Positions 12,526 through 24,700 of a DNA stretch of 64,000 nucleotides are shown here, one piece after another (within the stretch, counting starts at the first letter, position 1; each line of letters opens with the position of its first letter). Source of the DNA: Batrachochytrium dendrobatidis JAM81 (Eukaryota; Chytridiomycota; Chytridiomycetes; Rhizophydiales); the NCBI RefSeq assembly GCF_000203795.2, contig NW_006281102.1, positions 290,567-354,566 on the forward strand, written 5' to 3'. The notes beneath the pieces are model-generated. The model made no database searches and was not told the DNA's origin. It saw only the letters and a program-made list of their open reading frames with translations. The position numbers and the translations under genes were made by a program.

Positions 12526-12566
12526 ATGGTTGTAATCGAAGCACTTGAAATCAATAAACAGCAATA

Positions 12567-13601
12567 TCATTCGTCTTTGCGCCAATAGTTGTAATATTTA
12601 TCACCATATTCTTTCATGTTTTCGCTTAAAATATCCCATTTAGTCATGAGCTTGCCTTCAGCATTCGTCACACCGGCTTTCATCAGTTTTTTGTTGTCTT
12701 CTCGCAACCAACGCTCAACAACCAACAAAAGTGGAGAATTGTATACCAATGACTCGGCTACACTTTCGGCGTTTCCTGTAGCTGCTGCTGATACTTGACG
12801 ATCGTGGATGGCTTCGTCAAGTTCCGGAAAACCTTGCGAGAGGTCTCGTACTAGATCAATCTCACCTGCCACAACGTGAGCAATATGAGTGGGCCAACCA
12901 CCCAATCCATCAAAGATATGTGTTGCATAAAGAATGCTCGCATTGCGTTGAACTGTTTCCCGTTTGAGAAAGTTGAGCAAGTCAGTGCGAACAAGAACAT
13001 CCAGATCTACAGTAACCTCGTCAAGAAGAAGAACTTCCCACGGCTCAAGAAGGCCTAGAACGATTTGAACTCGACGACGCTGACCATCCGATACCTAAAG
13101 TCGAATCAAGTTTAACAGATGTTGATGATCGAGTTAGATTATATTCAACCCAAACTCAAGCATTAGTTTGTGACAAGATCATAGCAACCCAACAAGACTT
13201 ACTTGATGCATATGCCAGTTGGGATCCACATCTAAAATATCCAGTAACTCTGCACACCTAGCCTGATGTCGCTCTGCACCAAGCGATTTGAGAAGCCTTG
13301 AGACTGGCACATCTCGTCTCACAACTGGGTTATGTGCCCATTCAGTACCTAAATAAGTAACTCCCACAGACCCTTCATCAAATGCACGACGGCCAAGGAC
13401 TCGTACATCTCCCCTGGTAAGGTTCTTGCCTGCCAAAAGACGAAGCAAAGTGCTTTTTCCTGCTCCGTTGGCACCTACGAGCAAGGTACGAGTGCCTTTA
13501 GAAAGGTGCAGATCAATGTCCTTGAGAATCAATGGCCCACCAAAGTCAAAACTGAGATTGGTAACATCGATTGCATTGTTGGATAATGGTTGACTTGACA
13601 T
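12567..13601 (-). CDS. CAF16: CAF16-like ABC-type ATPase
   Basis: Exons 13203-13601 and 12567-13094 with a 108-base intron give 308 residues; yeast Caf16 is of similar size. One ATPase domain is complete: Walker A GANGAGKST, a diverged signature VSDGQRRRVQ straddling the intron, Walker B and flank EVLLLDEVTVDLDV, and the H-loop YATHIFDG. The TYLGTEW and LLDEVTVDLD wording is diagnostic of the CAF16/ABCI family, soluble ATPases without membrane domains. Yeast Caf16 associates with the CCR4-NOT regulator; the biochemical role is unsettled. The ATG at 13601 is chosen because upstream in-frame sequence lacks an ATG and looks like non-coding leader. The gene lies between two 650-bp direct repeats, with only 43 bases between its start codon and copy B, so promoter elements probably lie in the repeat. 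Confidence 0.92.
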
Positions 13602-13644
13602 GGCCCTGGTAACAGCTGAAGACAAAAAGGATGAGAACGTAAAA

Positions 13645-14294
13645 ACATTTATTCAACACTGCTCTCAACTTTATTTGAAAGCATTACATTACCAAGCAGA
13701 CTGGTATTACAGCACTCTGGAAACGTGCATTTTTGGTTCGTAAACCGCACGATTGGCTAGGCTAATGTACAGACTAGTAAAACATTAAAGATCGTGTCAA
13801 AACATGACCAATACCAAGATCACCAAGCAATTGCCGCTAAACCAAACGAGAGATCTTGTCATGTATTTAATAAAAAAAGCAGCAGATTGTCCAGTAAACT
13901 GGCCGTGCCAACAAGCCAGGTTGTCGTCGCGGTATACAAGACACGATCAATACTCTTTCATTCAAATCAGTATTCTCTTTATCCAAACCAAACACTGCAA
14001 GTAGCCGTGTATGATCAATATGAAAGCAACATTCACACCCCCGAAATTGTAATCGTTGTTTTAAGTTGGAACGCGAACGTATATGGCTTTAGGATACAAA
14101 AATGAGCGAGTTGGACATCAAAATAGTCGAATCCAACATCTGGTGTTAAATGTAAATGCTATATCTATTAAAAAATTGAAAATGCCGATCAAGATGGTCA
14201 ATCTGCAATAGAAAAGCGCAGCGAATACTTGAGCATGTTTATTCCAGAGTAAAATAGTGACTGCAAGATAAATACAAAGTGTACCATTTTACGT
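13645..14294. repeat. 650-bp direct repeat, copy B
   Basis: Partner of 11876-12525, starting at ACATTTATTCAACACTGC and ending in CATTTTACGT. Beyond these limits the flanks differ: copy A continues ATGGTTGTAATCG, copy B GAACGCAGCTTTAAAT. Both look like independently decayed versions of the element's inverted-repeat end. It occupies the region upstream of CAF16 and downstream of the Rho4-like gene. Confidence 0.9.
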
Positions 14295-14450
14295 GAACGC
14301 AGCTTTAAATAAAAAGTATCAAGTTGAAATAATCCAATTCCTGTCAAGCATTGTTGTTTAGCTCCAAATGTAATCTATTTTCCCCATTCACAGATCCGAC
14401 ACAATCAAACGAGTCTGGCAGATTGAATCGCCAATGAGATTACAACTGCA

Positions 14451-15712
14451 TCATAAGATCGAGCATGCGTTCTTTTTAGACCTACGCTTACGCGGAGTCA
14501 CGGCCAGTCTTGCTGCAGCACCAATTACGCCATCCACTCCTCGTCTTTGCAATGACGAGCATTCCCAATACTGCGATACTAGACCCTCCAAAACAAGCTT
14601 TTCTGCCTGTGGTTTAATCAAGTAGATGCTTTAATGATTCCAAACTAATTCAATGCATATTCTAGTGACATCAGATTATAATCTCACCTCTTTTACATTT
14701 TGAAATGCACCTTGAAGACATGGATCGTCACGTAGATCTGATTTTAATCCAACAAGTAGAATTGGTGTTTGGGCTGAATAATGTGTAATCTCGGGGATCC
14801 ACTGCAATAAATATATTGGCTTAGATAATGCTATAAATAGCCATGATGCATTTTTAAATGAATCCGAGCTAATCTTACCTTGGTGCGAATATTTTTAAAC
14901 GAGTCCAAGTTATCAATACTAAAGCAAACAATAAAAGCATCCGTATCAGGATATGATAATGGTCGTAGTCGTGCATAATCATCCTATTAATAATAAAAAC
15001 TGATGTTACAAACACCAGCTTGGTTGTCAATGTGATCAAGTGGGTCTATTGGATGCACATCAACTTACTTGTCCAGCAGTATCCCACATGGCTAAATGCA
15101 TTCACAGTGTATAGTATTAGATCTCTTTATACATTTCTTCAAGACAGTCTTGATTCAGCTTATTTGAAACAAATTGCTGTGAAATCAAATACAAAGCTAT
15201 CTACCTAGTTCAATATTCTTTCCATCAATTTCAATAGGAAGCACAACATTTTCAAAAACTGTTGGAATGTATTCCTGTATTTAAAATAGATAGAAATCCG
15301 TGAGAATGCAAATATAAATACAAGCTATTGTGCCAGAACACAGTATACATGAAAATCATTCTATATTATCTCCCAAAATGCACTATTCCAAGTGGAATCA
15401 ATAAAAAATTACCTCTGGGAATCTACCAGTCTTGAATGATGCCAACAATGATGTTTTTCCAACAGAACCGTCGCCCAACACGACAACCTTGCGTCGTGCA
15501 GCAACTGTATGACAGACTGGGAAAGATGAAAGAACGCCTGTTTTTGACGCTGATGAAAGTGTCCTTTTAATCAGCCCAGGCTGCTGTACATGAACCGAGT
15601 TCTTTTTGTATTGCAAAGAATGCCTTGGATCTTCAGATACTGATTTTGTCGAGGCTAGAGTGGTGTTGGACAAGGATGCCTGAAGATGCGGTTCTATCGC
15701 TATTTCAATCAT
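14451..15712 (-). CDS. Rho-family small GTPase, Rho4-like
   Basis: Six exons (15413-15712, 15205-15274, 15069-15091, 14879-14983, 14688-14801, 14451-14606) give 255 residues. Motifs: P-loop GDGSVGKTS, effector loop [10 protein letters not shown], switch [30 protein letters not shown] where Rho proteins usually have TKxD, ECSS as G5, then a polybasic RKRRSKKN and the CaaX box CSIL for prenylation. About 75 residues precede the P-loop; fungal Rho4 proteins also have an N-terminal extension and an LK-type G4. Rho4 acts at the membrane in septation, exocytosis and wall enzyme delivery in yeasts; the role here is inferred. The third exon is only 23 bases. Confidence 0.9.
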
Positions 15713-16834
15713 GACTATTAAGGTATATGTGATAATAAACTGTCTACTGTGTAGTGGTTTGTACTTGAAACAACTGTTACTACTTTCCTAGAGTAAGCTA
15801 GTTTATAGCAAAGTTTTGTACTTGAATCTAGCATCGCCTCGACTGCTTGCATTTTCGTGTAGAACGCGTCCATGTTATCAAATATGCAGTAATGTAAATG
15901 TTATTTGGAATACATACGGAGGGGTGCTGCCAATCATTTACAAATAACATTTCAATGCAATGGCTTAAATTCGGTTTAAATATGAGGGGAATGGGCAAGT
16001 CAAAGGCTTGGTAACACCAAAATATACTGGGCTCGAGTATATAATATGATGCTGTTTAGTAGTGTTGACAGTTGTCGAGATTTAGAACCTATTCATATGA
16101 AATGAAGTACTAATAAGGGTGTCGGTGTATAAGAAATGGTCAACCATGAAATGATTGTTGAGTATATTGGTCAGCACTGCTCTCTAAACTTTTTGACAAA
16201 GCTACAGATTCACTGATTAAATATGATCTGCCAACCGTTCAAACAGAAATGTCGCGATGTATACAGACCCATATTGTCCATTCTCGACCCCTACAAGAAA
16301 ACTATAACATAAGAATAGATTTGCTTGCTGAGCAATTTCAACCACAAAAAACTCAATGTCTATTGAACAGGCAGTCAGTTTCCAGTGGCAAGACACATTT
16401 AATCGTTGTATATTCCAAAGTAATGACTGCAAAATACAAGAGCTTTGTTTTACATGAATACAAAAGTAATTAAGCTTAGAAGTATTTTTTGAATAATTTC
16501 TCAACTGTGTCCATATTAGTTGCCACTCGAAAGTGCATGTATAGCATGCAATTTTGCAATAGTCACAGTCATGATGTTTTTCATGGCGCAGAGCAGATGT
16601 ATATTTATCCAAGTCTAAAAGTTTGGGCTACTCCAGAGTACTACAGCCTCACGTGATAATATCCATATCCGCTCGTAGTTCAAATCCATGGAGGCAAGCC
16701 AAATGTGGCACTCCATTGTGCAATCAACCTAAAGATATGAATCCATGTGAGGTAAACGGCATTTTAAATTTGCAACTCGACCATCTGCAACCAAACTTTA
16801 CATACCATTTTACAACGTACACGATTCGACTGTA
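15713..16834. other. Divergent intergenic region with a repeat remnant
   Basis: This separates the divergent Rho4-like gene and the 1388-residue gene, so it should carry both promoters. Bases about 16168-16466 resemble the dispersed family: CAGCACTGCTCTC near the left, matching the start of the 650-bp repeats, and ATTCCAAAGTAATGACTGCAAAATAC near the right. It is strongly decayed. Short ORFs within it are not convincing. Confidence 0.4.
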
Positions 16835-19800
16835 ATGACGAGTCTTTGTAGTGAAATGAACCATTTTAAAGGCAAGCCGCCTCCAAAAGTAAGTAATTGC
16901 TTTAAATCGATAGTATGACCAACTAATTGATCATGTTAGAGCTGCTTACTTGAGATATTTATAATCAAATTTCTACACTGGTATCTTTATTTTAAAATAC
17001 TATAGGTTCAAACGGGCATGACCGATTATGAACTAGAAAAGATTCCTCGTGCAATTTACAATGATCCAGTGCAAGATATGCTGCTACGTGAAGAAGGATA
17101 TTCCGGAAAATCTCGTCAAGAAGTATTGCAGCTGCTAAAACCACTAAAACCAGCTCATCCAGGAATCAAGGAAACCATCCAAAGTTATTCATCTATAGAA
17201 TATCATTACCAGCACAATCTAGAACTTAATGCAGATGATGTATGCTTTAAAAACTGTCTACATCGTAATACATAAAACAGTATGCTGTTTAAACTAAACA
17301 TATTCAATGATCGTATACAAATTCTTAGGCGACAGGAAATATTATGAAAAAAGCAGAGCTCGAGGGAGATACTCGAACTGTGATTGTTACCGACTGCAGT
17401 ATTGAAATTATCAACCCACATATACATGCACCTATTCGGCCGTTTAACAAACCAAAATATCGATCACCTCTTGATCGGCCAGTTCATTCTGAAAGTAAAC
17501 ACAAAGCCCTTCCACCTTCTTTTCAATCTGTTGTTCGTTACGGATCTGCTGTCAACAAGCTTGCGGTGACAAGCCAGCAAACAATTCATTCATCTCGCAG
17601 ACAGTGTTTTGCAATGGAACACGCTATGAAAGAATCGATTAAACCTCATGTGTTGCGATATAATCGCCAATTTGAATCTATCGAGTCAACATGCATTGTA
17701 CGCGGACTCAGTTTTCGCGGACGTGGCCATTTGGATGTGCGAATGGGTTGGTCCACTGCTGCCGAGATTGAAGCAGATGACAAGGGAGATATTACTGCTA
17801 CGATAAAAGAAAGCGAAAATAGGTCCAGCCCATTATATTCTGCAGAAAAGTTCTTGAATAGAGGCATGAGTTATCAAGCTGAACAGCAAAAACTCACGCC
17901 CGTGTGTCAGACTCCAACTTGTAAATCTGCCACTTCTGTTCAACCGTTGCCGATTGCTTTTCAAAAAATTGATTTGAACCAGCCAGAAATCGAACAATCT
18001 ACAGACCAGCGCTCTTGGCCAGCACCGTCATTGATGCTGGAGACAATTGAGCAAACTACAGTTATTCCCGAAATACATGGTCATACACCAGTACATGATA
18101 TTTCCGTTGGCATCGACACCATTTCTATTGATTTACTACCCGAACTTCCAGAAAAGCCAGCTAATGCAATCAAGAATGATGATGACCATAATGCTCGTTC
18201 ATCTCCTACATCGATCGAGTTATCAATAACAGCTAATCCATGGGAAACACATTCTGCTGAAAAAGAAGCAGAAAGTATAGATGAAGAAAGCCATTCTGAT
18301 TCAAGCGTGCCATCACATGCAGAATCATATGCAAACCAATTACCAGATGAACACTTTGATTATGAAGAGGAGGATGCATGGATCCGTGAACAAAAGCGTG
18401 TTCTTTTTGGAAATACAAACGAGTCAACCAAAGAATGCGTCTCAATTCAACCAACCACTCCTTCACTATTGACTCCAACTGTGGCTTCAAATCTACGTAC
18501 TAATTCTGTGTCCAGTAAGACAAAATCTAAACCACATCAATATGTTGCCTCTGACTCTCATGCTAGTGATACAGAATCTGAACACAGGATACCAGCTGTA
18601 AAACCTTCATCTGGAGTGTATTCTGCCAATACAGTTGAAAATCGACCATTATCTCGTTTGGATGCACTGTTTAAGGAGCAGGATGCTGCTACTGCAGCAT
18701 ATGTCACCAAAAATATGCCATTAACAGACACGATTACTCCCACCATCATTTCAGCTAGAAATGAGTCGATCGCATCTTCAACAGTCGCGACTTGCATTGA
18801 CAAGTTGGAGCCTGAAACCGTCATTGTGGAAATCCCCGTTTCTGTTGAGCAAAATGTTACATATTCTAAAATAACTCCAACGGTAGAGCTTGAAGTTGTT
18901 TGTGCTGAACCACTTATTCCACTCACAACAGAGGTTAGCACTACACAGGTGGAATCCCCTACTGCAACATCAACTACTAGCAGCACTCGAGCAAAAACTG
19001 TGCATAGTTTAGAAATACAATTGCCTACAGAACCCGTAGCAGTTTTACAAATCCAAACTTCAGATAGTGAACCAGTTTTGCAAACTTTAAAAACCCCGGA
19101 ACCAACCACTTTTGAAAGTTGTAGCAGGAATTCTTTGCATGAGGATCATGTCCAGTCAGCAAAAAGTCTTGATACCTTGCCAGAGAAACCGTCTCAAAAA
19201 AATGAAATCTCGGTATCAGCAGGTATGGATATTAAAAGCACGGAGCGTGTTGATGAATCTCATCAAACCAATAATGATGGCTCAGTATCAAAGGAAAAAA
19301 AGCGATCGTTTGGTGCGTCGCTTTCAAAGGGTATTTACAAGCTTAAACATCTTGGCGATCACAAAAGCACGGATCATTTAAAGGAAACCACTGCATCAAA
19401 GTCTGTGCAGGATATTGATACTCAAAATACAGAGGCTACTAGTTTGGTGATACAGCCAGCAGTCAATGTTACTGTCGAGCCTGTCATGGGCACAAACGCT
19501 TCTCATTTTCAGTCTACAGAAACAATTGCATTACAAGACCAAACCGCCGCTGAAAATAGAAAATCGACCCCGACAGCTTTTGTTGCTATACCTGCAGAAA
19601 CAGCAGAAACTAAAGCATATCCGGCTCCTACAAATGAATCTTCATTATCAATTGTCAGCCAACAAAAAGACGATAAGGGCTTGTCTAGACAACCGTCAGA
19701 TACATTTAACGAGCATAATATTAAGCCGTCAGAAAAACTACATCATAAAGGGTTTTCATTTTCAATAATGAAAGGACTTAAAAAAAGCACAGACAATCTA

Positions 19801-21518
19801 TCGCTCAAGTTTGGTAGCAAGCAAAATCTACCTGCCCAAGAGTCTACTGATGCTCTTGACAAGACACCAAGAGCTTCCAACGCGTACACCAAAAATAATA
19901 TCACTACTCTGCCTTCAGAAACACCTGCAGATATCAAATATAGCGATATGGATGTTTCAATTGGACCAAACTCTGGACGATATTTCAATGCCATGCAAAT
20001 GCATCATCTTCAAGGTGCTGATTATGAAACTTATAATAGTAATACGGTTCAGCCTGTCATTGAAAATGAGGAAACAGTAGTACTCAAATCAGATAAGATT
20101 GTTGAAGTTGATACCAACAGTAATGGAAATGCAATGGCTTTAAATAATGAATCTTCAGCAGATGTGTCTGTCTCGGTAAATGTACTAGCTTCAAAAGATT
20201 CATCCCCAGATATAGAACAATCTCGTAAATCAGAATCAGCAAAGCAGTCAGAGCCTGTCGAGACAAACGTAGTTGCAATTGATGCTCCAGAAATATCAAA
20301 AACTCCCGAGTCTCTTGATACTATCAAGACAGTTGAATCTTGCCCTGTTGCTCCAGTGATCCTACAACCTGACATACAATCAAGCACAAACAATCTCAAA
20401 CAATCCACTGTCAACCTTGCACCGACTGCTGAAAACTATCTTAAAGAAAAATTCAAAGCGTCTTTCAAAGGATCCAAGTGCGATATTTCAATTAGCGAAT
20501 TTGAACTCAACTGCACAGAGCAAGGAAAGACCAAAGTGTTTAAACCATATTATCCGATCGAGCTACGTCGCGTGATTGCGGTCAATTCGTCTGAAAAAGA
20601 GGTTATTTTGGATCTGTGCAACACTCGAGAAGGAAATAGAGCTGGTGGAAAGCTTAAAAGAATTGTGTATGAAATGGAATCAGCTGCTGTTTCTAAAAGA
20701 TGGGCTACTGAGCTCGAGTCGTTAGTTTTTGGAGGTAATTATTAAAACTAGGCACATTTGGTTTGAATTTGATGATGTTGAATATCTAGTAAATTCATTT
20801 TTCAACGTAGGCATGCATGCAGAATCAATGGCACGATCTGTGTTGATTTTGGTGGAAAAATCAGACAAAGAATCAGGCAAACTGATTGAAAAATATGTCA
20901 AAGAGGTCATTGAAACATCCAAACGACCACTAGAAATCAAAAGTATATTAAATTTGTTGATTTGTAAATATTAGATGTCAAGATATGTGTTGCAACATAT
21001 TTATAGTGGTAAACCAGTGTCGAAATTTAAAAAACTAACACCGTGTGTTAAAATCGTAGCTGTTCAGTATAATGAGTTTAGCGTTGCCAACGTGTTGACA
21101 AGCGTTGACTTTAAAAAACTGGGCAATATCGTATGCACAAATCCAGACTTTATTCCACGCATTCAACAGTTGCTTGTTCGAGAAAGATACAGTAATAATC
21201 CAGGTAAAATCTAGTATTTTCTCATGGACTGTATTTTAATTTTATCAATCGTGCTAACTGCTGGCTTGTTGAACTGCTTTAGTTGTACTTGCATGCGAAA
21301 TTGATCCTGTTGATGCAGCTTTGGGGATTGTGAGATGTGAGTACATTTTATTGATTTATGGCATTAAATCGTGTTGCTCAATCTCACGTTCAAATAATCA
21401 ACATATTTTCAACTTAGCATCTATCGGAAAGTCAAATATCAATGTGCTTCATGTTAGTGGAGTAACACTTAAACGAGAAGAAGGGAAAATGGGTGGATTT
21501 CTCAATAAATTCAAATAA
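16835..21518 (+). CDS. Large Ser/Thr-rich protein with C-terminal globular module, function unknown
   Basis: Seven exons (16835-16888, 17006-17239, 17329-20734, 20811-20942, 21018-21203, 21283-21336, 21418-21518) stay in phase to 1388 residues. The N-terminal 180 residues look structured (TDYELEKIPRAIYNDPVQDM). A long acidic Ser/Thr/Glu-rich middle follows. Two basic Ser/Lys motifs are related: KRSFGASLSKGIYKLKHLG near 752 and KGFSFSIMKGLKKSTDNLSL near 901. From about 1144 a compact region with alternating strands, ending AAVSKRWATELESLVFGG, resembles a pleckstrin-homology-like fold. A further 150 residues follow, with CVKIVAVQYNEFSVANVL and VVLACEIDPVDAALGIV. I do not recognise the family. 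The last four introns are short (75-81 bases) and chosen by phase; an in-frame TAG at 20972 must be spliced out. Confidence 0.7.
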
Positions 21519-21724
21519 CTCTTTTTATCCGGCTTCAAATAATCATTTTAATTAGAAATTCATCATTATATATTGATTCAATATATCTATTCAAGTAGAA
21601 GTTAGTCGAAAAAGCCTCGATGCTAGCAGATTAATTTGATAAATCAATCCAACTTGACTCGTTCTGAACAAAAGTTACCTAAATGTTGTATACTGGCCAG
21701 TTGAAAAATTAGTTGGTTAGGATG

Positions 21725-24700
21725 TTAATCTAGACTCGAAGGATCAGAAAGAGTTGATTTATGGAATACTTGTGTCATGCGCTCAATCGATGATTGTGAA
21801 AGAGATAGAATTACTTCTTCCATTCGTGTAGTAACGGGAGGCGGTTGAGTCGCAAGGCGAGCAGTGTCGGAATCTAATGTAGGAGCTGGAGGAACTACCT
21901 CAGAAATCAAAGTATTATCAATAGCATTTTCCTTTTCACGAGCCAGATTTGACAAGGCTGATGAGACTGACAATTGGGAGGCAGTATTATCATGAAGGCT
22001 TTTCCATTGAGGATGTAAAACAAAAGTAGATTTTCTTGAGTTGTATGCGTCCAAGGCGTATTGTAATGGCTTATCAACTTGTTCATCATCTGATTGAGAT
22101 CTGGTTTGCTGAGTGACAAGTGTAGCATTGATTTTGGCTTCATCAAGAGTCAGACTATAAAGCTTCCGACCAACAATTTCACCAATGTTATCCTCATGAT
22201 CGTCCTTTTCAACTGCATCGGGCTGAATAGTGTTCTCCAAATGATGTGTTGCCATTTCTGAATCCACAGCTTTTTCAGTTGGTAGCTTATCAACAGAATC
22301 GAGTTCGTGTATTAGATGGTTCTCAGTATTTTGGAAATCGCTAAATACGTTTGGATCCATATCAAAAATATGCTCGGAACCAAGATCCAAAACATCTATT
22401 GCTGACGAGACTGTCGGACCATCTACAGAACTATAGTTGCTGAGTGCCTATACATATTGACGTATATAAATTATGTTTATAAATAGTCAATCATTGGTTT
22501 CTCAAAACAATAAATCAGACTTGCCTGCTTAGCTTCTAGCTCAATACGCTCCACAGATTGTAACAGTTTTATAGTATCTTCATCAGAAAAAGTCAAATCA
22601 CCAATATTTAAGCTTTTTTTAGGATACCGATGAGATATCTTGGGATATGCTGATGATGGGCTAATGGCACATTGATTACAGTTACTACATGACGCTTGCA
22701 GCGGTACATTAGCGTCTTGCCGTGTATACATGGGGTTTTGAATGTCAATACTTGGTATAGCATCGTGCGTTATACTTGAAGTTTTAAATTTCGAAATCAA
22801 TAAAGAGGAGGCTGGGGAAGCAGAGCGAGCTGGTAATGATATTGAATCATGCGTATTATTCAATTGATTTTGTTCAGTATCAAGTCTTGTGTTTGAAACC
22901 AAAGTATTTGCAGCAGTGAGCACGGTCTGAGGAATCTCATCACATATGGATTTGCTTTCCAAAGCAGGAGATACTGCCAATGAGTTTATAGCAGCTGTTG
23001 CCGAGTTTTGAATCAATGATGAATTTAAAGGTGCGTGTGAAGCATGTACCTCAGATTGTGGCTCAGCAAGTTTGACCATTCGCGCAGACATGGATTCGCG
23101 TAGCCGATCTAGCTCTTGCATGGTTTCAGTCAATGTTTTCTTTAGCGGTGCTCGGCTGGGTTTACAGTCGTCTATTTTTTGGCAAGCTTGGCGCATTTCC
23201 TTGTTGTTTAACAAAGTGGAAGCTGGTACAGATGCATGTGTTGATGGATGATCAGATGGCAGCGATACTGCTTGGTTGGTGAGTTTCGGCTGAGACTGAA
23301 CAGAGACTTGTCGATGTTCCCATTTTGTACCCGTCCATACCCATGTATCGACATTTTGAATGGGTTGCTCAGTATTACACTCCTTTGCTGCAGCTGCCGA
23401 GACTGCAGCTGCAAGAAACTCGTTTGCATCAGCCGGTCCAGTAGATCGTAGTACATCAGTTTTACAAAGTGAATGAGGTGGAGCAATCGCGATTGCTGCA
23501 GATGGAATCAGTTGTGTATGATGACTACGTCGTTGCCTATTCTGCACTTTGCTTAGTATTTTGCTATTTATCGGCTGCGATTGTAGGGACTCGACTGGCA
23601 GCGAAAGTTCTTTAAGCGCTTGTAGTGGACATTCTGCAGGAGAAATACGAACCATAAGTTGCCCACAAGTAGATCCATCTACATTCTTGAGTGGATACCA
23701 ACCATGAATTTCCCGCATTCCGCCAAACAGTGGTCTGAATGCAACCCGTGAAATGCCAATCAGTTCTTTTTTGACATCTAAACCAGCTTTTATATCGCTA
23801 TTACCATCTCGTGCAACATTGAAATTTGGGATGTGATAAACATAGAAATCAATGTTTCCATCTAGTTTCAAATTTGACAAGGCACGTTCTGTTCGTGATA
23901 CTGCAATCGAAGCTTGATAATGCCACAAAGGATTGGTCAACGCACCAACCACTCGGGATTGAAAGTGAGTCTTTTCGGTTTCTGGTTGGTGTGGATCTAC
24001 AGGCCAGGAAAAAGAAACAAACGAGTTTGGTGGAATAGTTTGAGTTTCCGATACTTTGACAAAAGGAGAAACCATCGAGTCGGCAAATGGATCATTCATA
24101 AGTGGAAGATGTGTCGCTCGTTCAACTGATACGACTAAATTCAAAGTAGGCAGCTTTTCCAATACAGAGGAAGACTACACAGCCAATATCCAAGTCAAGT
24201 TAGTACTAGTAATAACACGAACGAAGCGGTAACAGTAAATAGATTCAAAGCTATCAAAAGTACACGGCTAACCTGATCAATCGACGCAATGGGAAGACTT
24301 TTGGATGACGGTTTAAACTCTCGATTAATGGCATACTCATGTGCATCAGTCGGAGGGGAGCTGGAGGCCACAATCTTTTGAGTGGATGATGCAAACGCAA
24401 CGCGATCTTTGCGAGCAGTTTCAAACAATTTAGAGCTACCAATCACATCAAACTTTAATTGCAATTGAATTGCAGCTCCTTTCAAATCTACACTATCCGC
24501 TTGGATAAGTGGTACTGACTTGAAAAAAGTGGAGTTATGCTCAAAAGGTTTCTTTTGCATATCATCCTTATCATTTAGTTGAGATTTGTTTCGCATTAAA
24601 CGATCCCGAGTTGCTTTTCGTCCTGATCTATGAGCAATTTTGGCTTGATTTATCAAAGGGAAAAAATCTACCCACGCAGATCCGATCTGGGATTCATGCC

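Noticed and set aside
16660..16700. Sequence resembling a tRNA T-loop (GTTCAAATCC)
   Set aside because: The flanking bases do not pair as a T-arm and no anticodon or acceptor stem can be drawn.
20972..20974. In-frame TAG suggesting a broken gene after the 1133-residue stretch
   Set aside because: Introns 20735-20810 and 20943-21017 remove the stops and keep one phase through to 21518.
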